Source: Bedellia somnulentella
Lineage: Eukaryota; Arthropoda; Insecta; Lepidoptera; Bedelliidae
NCBI GenBank assembly: GCA_963576735.1
Contig: OY755174.1
Location: 6,262,001-6,326,000 of the forward strand
Direction: 5' to 3'
Length of the DNA: 64,000 nt
Positions within the stretch are counted from its first letter, which is position 1; the number at the start of each line of letters is the position of its first letter. The notes beneath the pieces are model-generated. The model was given only the letters and a program-made list of their open reading frames with translations. It did no database searches and was not told the origin of the DNA. Below, in pieces: positions 33,393 to 44,497 of the stretch. A program made the position numbers and the translations under genes.

Positions 33393-34344
33393 ATTTTATG
33401 AAATACATTTCACGCAGTATTGTTGTCAACATGTCCGTTAGTTATCTGTCATTATTCTCCGTCCACGGTTCGGTACACTGCCACTTTATTTTGATAGATC
33501 GTCATTGTTTGGATAAAAATTCTTGCGATAACAAGTTCCTAATCTTTGCAGCGAGTTCATGCACTCAATATTAGTTTGAAAATTATTGTCGTACTATTAT
33601 GCCAAGGCCAGATGTTCTAAGGTGTAGCCAAGATATATGAGTTATTCAGCAAGTTTCTGTTAGTCGCATAATTTAGTAATTAGTCATTTCATTACTGCTC
33701 ACAGTTGCAAATAAACTTTATGTTTTAATTTATATTTTTATTTTGAGTGCATGAATGAATGAAATGATTTTCAAGTTTGTCAGCAAAATACTATTGAAAA
33801 AATCTGATTAAAGGCACTCTGTCTTAACATATATTTTAATCCTGATACTTAAATATTTTGTATAGTTTTTAAATGTAAAATTTAAATCCCCTTGGTTGTT
33901 ATTTGTATTAACAATAAATATTCAAAGTATTTCATTGTTGCAATAAAACAACCAGTCTGTAAGTTGATTAACTTGTCGCCGAGCTGGTTGGCAGATTTAT
34001 TAATGAATTATTATGAATTATATCACCTTATTTAAACTCGCTGGAAGAATTTGGACAACGAGTCTGTGGTTTGAATGACACTCAACTTATAATATTTGAT
34101 TAATTTATAAGTAAGTAAACTACGTAATTTAGGCAAGAGATCAGTTTCATAAAACAAAGTGAATGGTAAAAATATTATTTCAAACTTCATTACTACACTT
34201 GAATTACATAGAATGAAAAAAATATGGCAAATGTAGTCTACGTACTATAAAGAATGTCTTTTAGCGAGACAGTTAAATAATTTTCAACATTCCTTTCTCT
34301 CACCAACTTAACACTATATTATTCGCAAAAGTGGTGGTGGAGAG
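33393..34344. other. No recognised feature
   Basis: AT-rich spacer. Confidence 0.4.
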
Positions 34345-34713
34345 CGACATGATAGTCCAGTGGATAAAACACCCGCCCGAAAAACAGAAGGGCGTGAGTT
34401 CCAATCCTGGGACGGGCCTACACCAATTTGTCTTTTCTAAAGTCATATGTGTGGTTAATTTATCATGGTTGCTAACGGTGAGGGAAAACATCGTGAGGAA
34501 ACCCACATGGCTGAGTTGTACTTAGTCATGTGACAGTGTATTCGTACAAAACGGCGATAGGCCTGCCCCCTATCACGTGAGTACACTGTCTAAGCAAAAC
34601 AAGGGTACCTTCTCTGGAAACTAGATGGCGCTTGCCATGTGAGTTCAGGAGTATTGGTACCTCTGCCAACCCCTTCGGGGATAAACGGCGTGAACGTTTA
34701 TGTTTATGTTATG
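34345..34713 (+). mobile_element. SINE-B, full-length
   Basis: tRNA-like head with A box TAGTCCAGTGG and B box GAGTTCCAATCC, then CGGGCCTACACCAATTTG, GGTGAGGGAAAACATCG, the AGGCCTGCCCCCTATCACG block, CCAACCCCTTCGGGG and tail GGCGTGAACGTTTATG(TTTATG). About 370 bp, transcribed by Pol III if active. The TAGATGGCGCTTGCCA segment near 34624 replaces the usual GAACACCAGG block. Confidence 0.85.
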
Positions 34714-36514
34714 GTGGATTGTTTCAGCATTCGCAAGTTAGAGTTATAGGTGTAACAAACATTAGAATTTACTAGATTTGCTAACTGCTTTACTACCGGA
34801 ATACTATTGTAATGACTGGTTATTTGTTTGACGATAATTTTAGGCACAATGCCATTACACTTCGACAGAAGCAAATGTTTGAAATTAACGTAGAGTATTG
34901 TAATAGTGCTATGAAGAAAAACAATAATTATTTTAATTTTATATGGTTTTAACAAACCTGATATGCATTATTTTGAATTTCCTAGTTCTTAAAGATTTTT
35001 TCGTATTTTACTTAAATGTATGGCTAATTTATTTGATTTACGTTTCAAATTACAAGTATACTTGCATTTTTCACTTCCTTCACATTACGCGGTTGAGTTC
35101 TTCCTTATTTCACCGATTAATTACAGCACAGATGTACCTTGTTCATCTCAGCAGCGGATGAACGAAATGAGAGTTGCTAATTGTTGCCCAATCGTTTTCT
35201 TATTTCTTACAAGTGGCAGAACAAAAAGCGGGCCGCCAACCGCATACATGGCATTCTCTTTCTTTCTGAGAACTGTTTCATTCTTTTGTATGCAACACAA
35301 AAAGCGTCGGCCGAACTAAATATAGAATTTGCATTACACGCAATATACGAGTTAAAACATCTAATTTTTAAATAATCTTGGGATACAGTTTTTGTTTATT
35401 GGTCAGGTTAAAATTGCAAAATTTTATCTCTTCTTGCGGTATTGTCCGCGGACGTTAGGTTAGAAATTTATCGACAACTTATAATCTCAGAAATGCCTAA
35501 AGCATCTAAGGTGCAATGGTATCAGAAACTGTGCTTGCCCAAATCCCGTTTGGGATTTTAGGAGCAAATATGATAATTATAAATATACTTTTTTTCAAAA
35601 TATTATGAGAATACTCAAGTGTGCTAGAACTAAAAATGATTTCTGCGAAAAGTGTATGATACTGTACTTAGACTAGACTGTTTCGCTTGTCAGAAATATC
35701 TTAGTTAACACTCAAGTAAGATCTTCATACAATGCATTCAACAATGTTTGCATGATGATAAATAAGTATATTTATTTACTTTGAAGCAGCAGTTTAACAT
35801 TAAAATGTCATTGGATGCTCATTGTTTTTAATCATGCGAGTTAAATATTATATTGATTTTAAGTGTTGTTATAGCTATAAGAAATTGTTAACTAAGTTTT
35901 ATTAATCATTTAGACTAGGAGTCATTTTATAGTTGATAGAAGCATCAGGAATTCCCAACTTTATTTCGAAAAGGAGGGGGTTCACTATTTCCCGCAATAT
36001 TGTTGTGTACTTTGTCGAAGTAAAAACGCTAGACCAAGTGAGCGGAACACTCATTGGGCGCACTTTTAGACTAAATTTTGGCCTATACGTTCATTGTCAA
36101 ACACACATGAATTATTTTTGTATTTCATGTAAGTAAATACAATGGTTCTAAATTTGTAGATTATAGTAAAGTTCCTGATTGGTAGGTTGGTAATGGTTAG
36201 CTCAATTACCACTTTAAGGCTGTTTGTACCGTTGTCACCTTTGGTAACCGCTTTGCTTAAATGCCACTAAAAGGCTTCTTGTACCGTTAGTCTCCTTTTA
36301 AGCCGCCTACTATGTGGAGACTTTTATAGTGTGGTCCTAATCAAACACTACTATATGGTAAAGTAACTTCAGATTTTGTATTTTAATATGTTTTTACTCT
36401 TTATTTCATTATAAAACGCCACAGTTTGAACTGTATGAATGAATCAGTTATCTCTAAATCTATCTGCGTCTACTCTAGAGTCAATATAATGTTAATACAA
36501 TAAGTTTGGTGGAA
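34714..36514. other. No gene called
   Basis: Overlapping frames at 34943-35161, 35020-35319 and 35181-35375 share a GC-richer patch (35180-35310), but no domain was recognised and the three frames compete. The 35933-36136 frame also has no motif. Confidence 0.35.
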
Positions 36515-36565
36515 ACTTCTTGAGCAGGAAGTCCGGATTCGAACCGATTACCCACTGCGCTTTGT
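36515..36565 (-). mobile_element. tRNA-like fragment
   Basis: Minus strand: AAAGCGCAGTGGGTAATCGG followed by TTCGAATCCGGAC, an A-box-like and B-box-like pair too close together for a full tRNA. Likely a shortened SINE head. The ORF at 36520-36732 overlaps it by chance. Confidence 0.4.
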
Positions 36566-36748
36566 TAGATGAGTATGGGATGCATTCATTTATTCACGAT
36601 TATTTACGGTCAAGAAAAGCTTTGTTGAAAATGCATATAGCTGAGGTAAACCCTGCTATCGTTTATCAATATGTTAACTGTGGCTTAGATATCAACTATT
36701 TTGAATTGACTAGTAAAATTCGTGCTACCTAGACTTTCTTAGAAGGTA

Positions 36749-36884
36749 CATACATACATACATATTCTCACGCCGTCAGTTCCCACTGGGGTAGGCAGAG
36801 ACTATCGATCGCCACTTTGTACGATTCTGGCAAACCTCTCTGGCTTCGTTTACAATTATCAATCTTTTCATACATGCTCTTTTA
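36749..36884 (-). mobile_element. RTE-like LINE, short 3' insertion with 13-bp TSD
   Basis: Minus-strand 3' end (tail TATGTATG, GGCGTGAGAATATG reversed) of ~136 bp, flanked by TTCTTAGAAGGTA at 36736-36748 and 36885-36897. The second duplication overlaps the LINE's own TTATTCTT, so priming may have used microhomology. Confidence 0.8.
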
Positions 36885-37178
36885 TTCTTAGAAGGTAATA
36901 GCAATAATAATAAGAAGGAGCAGCCAGAGTGGTCTTTGAAAATTGCAGAAACGATATACGGTGCGATATGATCTTCCTACAACAATGGGAAATAATATCG
37001 AGAGTAAGTAATATGGACTATACTTCAAGATACTTTGCCAACTTGACTTTAGAAAAGACGGTAAGTTTACGTCCGATTCAGATTTCCAAAACTCTGTATT
37101 GGTATTTTGGTCGAAATTATTCCTATCTATACTAGCGGCGATGGGTCATACAAGGAGATGTCCAGAAATACAAAATAT

Positions 37179-37331
37179 GAATTCCTCAGCCACTTTTGTA
37201 AGTTGAGAGGAAAAAAACTGTAAAACAAAATGATTGGTGAAGCACAGCCCAATAGTTCTTAGGCGACCCTTAAGTTACGACACCTATGGGAAGCAATGGT
37301 TCAATGGTATTCTTAGCCGACACTTTACAGA
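37179..37331 (-). mobile_element. SIDE-A, tail-less
   Basis: Minus strand, with head TGTAAAGTGTCGG, TTCCCATAGGTGTCGTAAC and AAGTGGCTGAGGAATTC. The tail and the TTTTTGGGCGATG block are lost. Confidence 0.6.
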
Positions 37332-37699
37332 ACAGAACTATGGTACAACAAGCTATAATCTACAAATATTGAACGACAATGCCTGAACAGAATGTTCGAA
37401 GATATTATGTCATTGGATTGGCTGTTCACATCACACAGATCACATGACATGTTTGTGGTGAGTGTACCTCGTATCAGGTGCTAAGCGAGCCGACGTTATT
37501 GAATACATGAGAAAGGTGTCGGTCTTGTTACGAATACTAGTGAGAAACATAATGTGATGATTGATGGGTTTAAACCGGCTAAAACTGGATAGTTACTTCT
37601 GGATTTTTCCGTCATATACTGAATGGTAAAAGGGGATAAATGGGTCTAAAATCTCCTCGTGTGGCCAACAAGGCTGAGAAGCTTTACCGTGGCTAATAT
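37332..37699. other. No recognised feature
   Basis: Possibly continuous with the diverged LINE relic that follows, but no motif is readable. Confidence 0.35.
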
Positions 37700-38056
37700 T
37701 TTTATGGATGACTGTATGGTGGAAGAGCTGCAAGAGATGATGACTAATTGTATGTCTTTCCCTTGAAAATACTGAGGGTTAATGAAGGAAAATCAAAACC
37801 ATGGTTTTGGCAGAGAGGAAAATGATATAGCATGAGCGATTGAGATGGACTGGATGGACTTGGTGGATGATCGTGGGACTTTGTTTGCTAAGAAAGAGTG
37901 TGATGAAGATATCGAAAAAAGAATAGAAATGAGTAATTCGGTAAATGGTTCTGTGGATAACCTGTCGAATAATCGGTCAAATATTTCATTTGCTAAGTTC
38001 ATGTGAAGTAGAGCCAAACTCTTCCTTACGTCGTATAGTACAATTCTTAATCAAGT
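37700..38056 (+). pseudogene. Diverged RTE-like LINE RT relic
   Basis: Translated pieces VEELQEMM, GTLFAKKECDEDIEKRIE and NSVNGSVDNL parallel VEELQEMM, GSLFARDGKCDEDIERRVK and NAVNGALDSL of the LINE at 55-57 kb. Many frameshifts. Clearly older than the full-length copy or from a sister family. Confidence 0.65.
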
Positions 38057-38075
38057 TGTAACGAAACATTATTTA

Positions 38076-38194
38076 TCTATACTTATAATAAATCTGTAGA
38101 GAGGTCAATTCTGTACATGAAATATATTTTCAAAATAACTATCAGGTGGTGATTAGGGATCGATACTGATGCCAAAAATGCAATCAGTAAAATT

Positions 38195-38248
<54 letters not shown>

Positions 38249-38766
38249 GGTTTGTATGTTCCTTATGGAAACAAAAACTACTCGACGGATTTTAACGAAA
38301 CTTGGTACAATTATTTTTCATACTCCTGTGCAGGTTTTTGTATACTTTCCAGCAGAGAATTAAAGGGGAATTTTGGGAAATTTGGGGAAAACGGGAGAAG
38401 TTACTCCATTTTTTAAGCTTCCGTCGCGTGTGCAGCCTTAATGGTTAAACTTACATAGAAATCATGTGTGGCGGAAATATTCTTCATAAAATTATCTAAA
38501 AAAAAATCCTCAACAGTATATGTCTATCTTTTATGGTTGACTCACAATAACACGTGTAATTCCTGATAGCTTAGCAGTTCGGAACATCCTGATTATATTT
38601 GTTTACTCTTACGTTTGTAAACCTCTCACTCATCCCTAATTTAAAAAAGGTAACATTATTACCTATTCAATAAAAAAATAATCATAGAAATCGGTAGACA
38701 AACACCGAAATTATACATAAAATAAGCCATCGCGCCCGTGATCGAAACCAAATCTTTACTAATTTA
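38076..38766 (+). mobile_element. Helitron Hel-C, 3'-truncated
   Basis: Starts TCTATACTTATAATAAATC after an A and is collinear with the complete copies up to ACTAATTTA, then stops. The CTAG end is missing. Carries the longest TGTC array of the family here (about 38199-38248, 12-13 units). The 38169-38363 frame is a reading of this array. Confidence 0.8.
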
Positions 38767-38802
38767 TTGAGAAATAAAATATACAACAAAGAAGTTTAAA
38801 TA

Positions 38803-38890
38803 TACTTCCGGCTTTCCCTAGAAGGCGTAGACAGAGCTTCGTAATAGGAAATTCCTCAGCTTTTCGAAGTTTAGTAAGGAAAATATTGTA
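38803..38890 (-). mobile_element. SIDE-A 3' fragment
   Basis: Minus strand: GCTGAGGAATTTCC and CTACGCCTTCTAGGG. Diverged and without TATG tail. Confidence 0.45.
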
Positions 38891-38892
38891 AA

Positions 38893-39050
38893 TAACTATT
38901 GATTTTCGGATATTTTAATCGCGTGTTATTACATTATTTTTAAAGCCGGACGTTTCGAAAACTTTTCATTTATCATGGTCACGGGAAGACTCTTCTCGGA
39001 CTCGGGAAGAATTATAATGTGCAATCCTGAAAATCTTAGAAAATACTAAA
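38893..39050. repeat. Dispersed repeat, copy 2, internally inverted
   Basis: 38897-38970 is the reverse complement of the first half of 15781-15899 (CGCGATTAAAATATCC, CCGGCTTTAAAAAT). After a ~40-nt insert the second half (ATTATAATGTGCAATC, GAAAATCTTAGAAAAT) follows in direct orientation at 39011-39048. Confidence 0.6.
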
Positions 39051-39072
39051 ATATTGTAAAGTAAATGATTTA

Positions 39073-39191
39073 TCTATACTTATAATAAATCTGTAGAGAG
39101 GTCAATTCTGTACATGAAATATATTTTCAAAATAACTATCAGGTGGTGATTAGGGATCGATACTGATGCCAAAAATGCAATCAGTAAAATT

Positions 39192-39233
<42 letters not shown>

Positions 39234-40049
39234 GGTTTGTATGTTCCTTATGGAAACAAAAACTACTCGACAGATTTAGACGAAACTTGGTACAATTATT
39301 CTCTATACTCCTGGGCAGGTTTTTGTATACTTTCCAGCAGAGTAGTAAAGGGGAATTTTGGGAAATTTTGGGAAAACGGGAGAAGTTACTACATTTTTTA
39401 AGCTTCCATCGCGTGTGCAGCTTTAATGGTTAAACTTACATAGAAATCATGTATGACGGAAATATTCTTCATAAAATTATTTAAAAAAAATCTACAACAG
39501 TTTATGTCTATCTTTTACGGTTGACTCACAGTAACACGTGTAATTCCTGATAGCTTAGCAGTTCGGAACATTCTGATTATATTTGTTTACTCTTACGTTT
39601 GCAAACCTCTCACTCATCCCTAATTTAAAAAAGGTAACATTATTACCTATTCAATAAAAAAAGAATCATAGAAATCGGTAGAGAAACACCGAAATTATAC
39701 ATAAAATAAGCCATCGCGCCCGTGACCAAAACCGAATCGTTACTAATTTACATATAACATACTAGATGGCGCCAGTAGTTACATCCTACAACACGTAATG
39801 ATTTATTTTTTAGATTGTTATAAATACTTCATAGCGTTTTATTCCAAAATTTGCTATTAAACGGAAATACTGAACCGTTCATTAAAGCGCATTAAAAATC
39901 ACCAAACTACAGTGTTTAGGGAGTGCTATAAATTTAATAAATTGAAAACATTGCGCTGAATTTCACAATGCTTGAGCAGTGACTAAAGAAAGAAACCTCA
40001 GATATTTAAAAAACAACGCTACCCGTGCGAAGCTGGGACGATCCACTAG
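39073..40049 (+). mobile_element. Helitron Hel-C, complete
   Basis: 977 bp, A|TCTATACTTATAATAAATC ... GATCCACTAG|T with no duplication. The 3' CCCGTGCGAAGCTGGG stem is intact. The TGTC array has about nine units. No Rep/helicase gene. Confidence 0.88.
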
Positions 40050-40463
40050 TAAAGACTAAATTTAATTATGTATAGATACAAAAGCAATAACATGATTTAT
40101 ATTCAACAAGTTTATTTAAAAAAAAGACATAAAGCAAAGTTCAAGATCAAAATTAAAAGCCCGTGCTGACGTGCTGAAGAGATGACTTTGTGAAATTAAA
40201 ACGAGAGCAAAAAGTTACATATACCATGATACATTACAAAACGTTTACTAATACTAATAGACAGTAAAAAATGTGACATGGAACTATAAAACATGTGAAA
40301 CAAAACGAAGCATGACTTCATTAATCTTAACCCATTATCTTGACTATGGTCATAGATTGGTAATTGTATAGAATCTGCAGTGATCGGTGCTAATTCATTA
40401 CCTTAAACGAAGGTCATCATAATGTGATCTCATCTTTGCATAACAGATGCCACAATAAGTATT
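40050..40463. other. No recognised feature
   Basis: AT-rich spacer. Confidence 0.4.
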
Positions 40464-40715
40464 GCTGTGTAGTGTCGGCTTAGAATAACACTACCCCATT
40501 TCTTCCGGTGGGTGTACGTAAGAGGCGACTAACGGTGTTGGGGCTTTTAAGGGATTTTTGGGCGATGCGGCTGGAGACCCATCACCAAAAACCTTTACTT
40601 TACCATCTTTTCCCCATACAATTTCCAAAAGTGGCTGAGGAATTTCTAATTCCTTAGCTCTGGCTACCCCTTCTAGGGATTTATAGCCGTGAGTATATGT
40701 TATGTTATGTTATGG
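40464..40715 (+). mobile_element. SIDE-A, full-length, young-looking
   Basis: Nearly consensus throughout. Its tail is TATATG(TTATG)n instead of TATG repeats, showing that the tail can be rebuilt from a different unit. Confidence 0.83.
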
Positions 40716-40889
40716 CATAAAGCCGTATTAAAAGTTAAAGTTTGTCCATTAATATTGCCTAAAAAGGGTTTTTACAAACTGGCATAAATATTATTTAGCT
40801 AGAAAATTGTTATCTCTATCTAAGCTGGCTTTTTATGTCTATCATTCTTATTTCTTATTTAGGATATACTTTACGTATGCCTTACTTTA

Positions 40890-41101
40890 TTACCCCATTT
40901 GTACCCGTGGGTGATCGTAAGAGGCGACTAAGGGTATAGGGGCTTCTTAAGTGATTTTTGGGCGATGTGGTTGGAGACCCGTCACCAAAAACATTTATTT
41001 ATTATTACCATCTTTTCCCCAGTGACTGAGGAATTTCTCATTCCAAAGCTCTGGCTACCCCGTTAAGGAATTTATAGCCGTGAGTATATGTATATGTATG
41101 T
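40890..41101 (+). mobile_element. SIDE-A, variant subfamily, 5'-truncated
   Basis: Same CCCGTGGGTGATCGTAAG variant as 5701-5954. The head before TACCCCATT is missing and AACTTCCAAAAGTGG is deleted. Confidence 0.75.
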
Positions 41102-42440
41102 TACTTTATTACTTTGCATCCGTTCCATTACCCATTTTTAATTCCGTTTAGTTCGACGATATGAGTAAAGTTTATTTATATACTCTCTAAAATAATACTA
41201 TTTTCTTATAAAAATATACGGTATTTAAATTCTTCGGTTGTTTGAGTTTAAATCACTCAATGTGTTGTTTTACTTAGTGGAATAGGAGCATCATAATAGT
41301 AATTTTACTTAATATGAATCTAATGATTAAATTGCTCCCGGGATGTTATGCAATCGATGGTATTTAAATAAGTTAAGAATGCATTCTAATAGTAGTTACT
41401 TTAATTTGACATTAAAACTTTTGACATATTCACCTTAATTCAGAGCTCAACTCATTACTGTATAATAAAAATGATGTACTAACATTTATAGATTTTAAAA
41501 TGCAATAAGCACTATTCTGTATGTTTATAACATTGCGCAATGTAGGAAAGAGTATTGGTTAAGTACATATTTCGTGCACTGTCAATATCACGTCAGACGT
41601 ATTTCCCAACGTAACACCTGTATTACTTTCCTGCATTATTATCAAATAATTTACAGAGTAGCGTCATTGCTTAGTTCAGTAGGTGATTACAAAGTATACA
41701 ATAGAATAGGTATCCGCGGCGCTCTGTATGCACATCAGTAAATACGGCTTGTGACACCCACTAGCCATAATATAATGAATTGTCCATCAGTACAATAGTA
41801 TAAGCAGCAATGAACATTGAAATAGGTGACACAATAAGTATTTCATTCTACAAAATAGTCAAAAACTCTATCGGCGTTGTTAGTATTATGGTCACTTTGG
41901 ACTCAACAATGCGAACTAGAACTATCAGTTACTAAATTTTAACGACTCACTTGTATTGTTAATGATTCAAAAATATTATAAGACATTAGTTCCGATCACT
42001 GATCGGTATAGGTAAGGAAAAACAAAGGTACGACAAAAAATATAGAGCAGGTGACTCTACCTAATGCAGTTGAAAGACAGTTCGCGGTCACGAGACGGTG
42101 CTCTACACAAAGACACAACCGTTATTGTTATTCAGCAGTAGGTATGAATATCAGATTGTATGTCCACACTGAACAAAACACATGACACTACACAAAGAGC
42201 ACGGAAACATGAACAGGAATCCACTGAACACAAAACTTCACAAACAAATATTCCAACGTACTAAGTCGAGTACTTTAATTCACAGTGCGCAGACGACACG
42301 ATGAGGCAGAGTCGCACCTCATTTCAAGCCTCCGATTAGACTCGCCCATATGTATGCGTAGCCCTCAAGTAGATTCTTTGCATAACAAATGTGAAAGCTG
42401 GCCCACAAATCATGTTCCTAACGTGAAATATTATAAATGA
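41102..42440. other. No gene called
   Basis: AT-rich up to about 42040. From 42040 to 42370 it is less AT-rich and may belong to the intron or flank of the candidate exon that follows, but no motif supports that. Confidence 0.35.
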
Positions 42441-42465
42441 AGTTGTAAAATAGTTTACTTCTTAC

Positions 42466-42645
42466 CTTAATGTGCGCAGGAAGGATATTCCAAGACGATC
42501 GATAAAGGAAAAACAAGCGGAAAGCGGACACAGTCACGTTCGTACGGTTTCGTTAAGAGTAATGGCGCTGCCGGTTCTCCGCCAGACTCAGAAGGCTATG
42601 TTAGCTTAGTGACGCGATCAGTGACTCGCTTTGTCTCTCTCTAAA
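42466..42645 (-). other. Candidate host 5' exon (non-coding) with splice donor
   Basis: Minus strand: a CpG-rich, low-repeat stretch ends TTAAG|GTAAGAAG, a near-consensus donor (GT at 42464-42465). Upstream are TCACTGATCGCGTCACT (initiator-like TCACT) and TTATCGATCG (DRE-like). This fits the 5' UTR exon and promoter of a gene whose coding exons lie outside the window or were not recognised. It matches no repeat family in the window. Length and start are guesses; no TATA box. Confidence 0.35.
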
Positions 42646-42660
42646 ACCGTATACATGTGC

Positions 42661-43383
42661 TAAGTTCGAGTAGGATGAAATGTGATTGTATCTCACTTTT
42701 AGTACCTGTGTGCTGCAACAACCTACCTATATGATTTAGTCTGTGTGGTTGCTGAACAATGTCATTTCTTGTTCCATATTAGCTAATCGCTAAATATATG
42801 CATAAATATAGATAATCTTATGCCATGTCATCCTGCTCTATATTCCTTTTTATTTCAAATTCTTTGTTTTAGTTTCTTCTATAAGAAATAATTGATGTAT
42901 ATAAATGGCACTTGCCCAAATAGAATAACTCAAATTTGGATAATGACTGCATTTGTCTTGTCTCTTCATTAAATAAAAGAAACAGTTTCCACTAAAGTTC
43001 TCTACATTAATTGCGTTACAAAATTATTACCACATGGTATTGGTGCTGCCATCTATGGTTGTGTGTGAAAATTGCCTCTATTAGCTTAAACATACAATGT
43101 AACTTGACTCGTTTCCATCCGAACGTCATTGTTTCAAGCAGTTTTTCAATCTTAATCTAGATGGCGCTGATGGCACTGTATGCTATGAACCGAGAAATAA
43201 TACAGACAGAAAGCAACCACTACAAAAACTAACAACTAAAGCCTTAGGGTACAGGACGGGTAAATAATCATATACATGATATCTGACTAAAAAACTGCTA
43301 ATCTTCAGAAAATAAGAAGTTTGGATATTGTGATGTAAACCACCATGACTGTCTGTACTTTTCTTGAAAGTTGATATAAGATG
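42661..43383. other. No recognised feature
   Basis: If the preceding exon call is right, this is the upstream flank. No frame or repeat recognised. Confidence 0.4.
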
Positions 43384-43387
43384 TTAA

Positions 43388-43972
43388 TGTCGTAGCCATA
43401 TCGTAAATTTGAACACATCATGAAATGATCGATCATTTCATGAAATAGTCTTAATTTGACCAGATCATAAAATTGTCAACGTTTAACGATTTTGTCATCC
43501 ACGCTTGGCCAGATCGTAGAAAAAGGGTAACCTGTGAAATGCGATCCAAACTCTACGGTTTTTAACATATTGCTCAGTTTTTTCGTAATTCGCAAAGTAC
43601 TTGAGAACCTTTTCGTCAAAAACTCTTTTGTTATATAACTTTTTTCCTCGCTTAATAACGAATTAATAACCTTTTTACTGCGAGAAACAAAACTCTTGTG
43701 CCAGCGGCCGCCATCTTCACACATAAACAAAGCGTTTTCTGCGCCTCTACCGGTAATTAATGTGACTACGATATGACCAAATAATCTTAACCATTTCATG
43801 AAGAGGCCGCGTGTTTAGTTGCCCATATCGAGAAACGATTTCCTATTATTGATCTGCCCAAACCACATCACGATGTGGCCAATAAACAGTTGAACATTTC
43901 ATGAAATACGACTATTTCATGAAATGATCGATCATTTCGTGATGTGTTCAAATTTAAGATATGGCCACGACA
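43388..43972 (-). mobile_element. TTAA-flanked TIR element with a 107-codon ORF
   Basis: Ends TGTCGTAGCCATATC and GATATGGCCACGACA are inverted repeats continuing ~60 bp inward, including the inner palindrome GAAATGATCGATCATTTC. TTAA lies on both sides (43384-43387 and 43973-43976), the target duplication of piggyBac-type elements, though TTAA could also be part of the ends. 585 bp, too short for a transposase. Confidence 0.65.
43476..43799 (-). CDS. Unrecognised 107-codon ORF inside TIR element
   Basis: Starts at ATG and is open for 107 codons, longer than chance frames nearby and richer in CpG (GGCGGCCGC). It is basic, with a K/R/S-rich centre (SFVSRSKKVINSLL, RFSSTLRITKKL) and hydrophobic N-terminus (WLRLFGHIVVTLI). 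No transposase signature was recognised. It may be coding, a captured host exon, or chance. Confidence 0.25.
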   Translation of the reverse strand: MKWLRLFGHIVVTLITGRGAENALFMCEDGGRWHKSFVSRSKKVINSLLSEEKSYITKEFLTKRFSSTLRITKKLSNMLKTVEFGSHFTGYPFSTIWPSVDDKIVKR

Positions 43973-44107
43973 TTAATGTAGATTGTGTAATTGTTTAAAT
44001 GATAAAAAGTCGAGTTTAGTCATGTATAGTAAGTATTGTATCGGTAAACTGCCTACTAGAGCGGTAGAATAATAGAGTTATTTTGATTACCTATAGCTAA
44101 AACTCAA

Positions 44108-44272
44108 ACGTTCACGCCGTATATTCCCGAAGTTGTTGACAGAGGTACTAATACTTTTGAACTTCACGTAACATTGTCACTTGGCGTTTAGAGTACCTAC
44201 GTTTTACTTGGACAGTGTACTCACGTGATATGGAGCAGCTCTATCGCCGTTTTGTACGAATACACTGTCACA
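44108..44272 (-). mobile_element. SINE-B, partial
   Basis: Minus strand from tail CGGCGTGAACG through GAAGTTCAAAAGTATTAG and GTAGGTACTCTAAACGCC to TGTGACAGTGTATTCG. Head-side half missing. Confidence 0.72.
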
Positions 44273-44497
44273 ATCGGCTACAACTACTTACAATAGGCAC
44301 TAGGGTTGGTGAATCATATTTGTCTTATAGTATCAGTCGATGCTCCCTTATTACTATTACTATATAGTCGAGGCTCTCTTAAAAAAAATTATGTAACAGT
44401 AATCTGAGAGAGAAATCTTCTGAGAATAACATACTGCAACACAACAGCATGGAGAGGCGAAGGGCATTATGGTATTGTTAAATAATGTAAGTTAAAA

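Noticed and set aside
33296..33574. 92-codon ORF
   Set aside because: No domain. It starts within a likely LINE 3' relic and codon use looks random.
35020..35375. Three overlapping plus-strand ORFs
   Set aside because: None has a recognisable domain and they compete for the same DNA. A host exon cannot be excluded.
38199..38248. CRISPR-like array (regular short repeats)
   Set aside because: Simple 4-bp tandem units with no spacers, in a eukaryotic Helitron.
38169..38363. Plus-strand ORF with a CLSV repeat protein
   Set aside because: A translation of the TGTC microsatellite in a Helitron; the same holds at 60315-60515.
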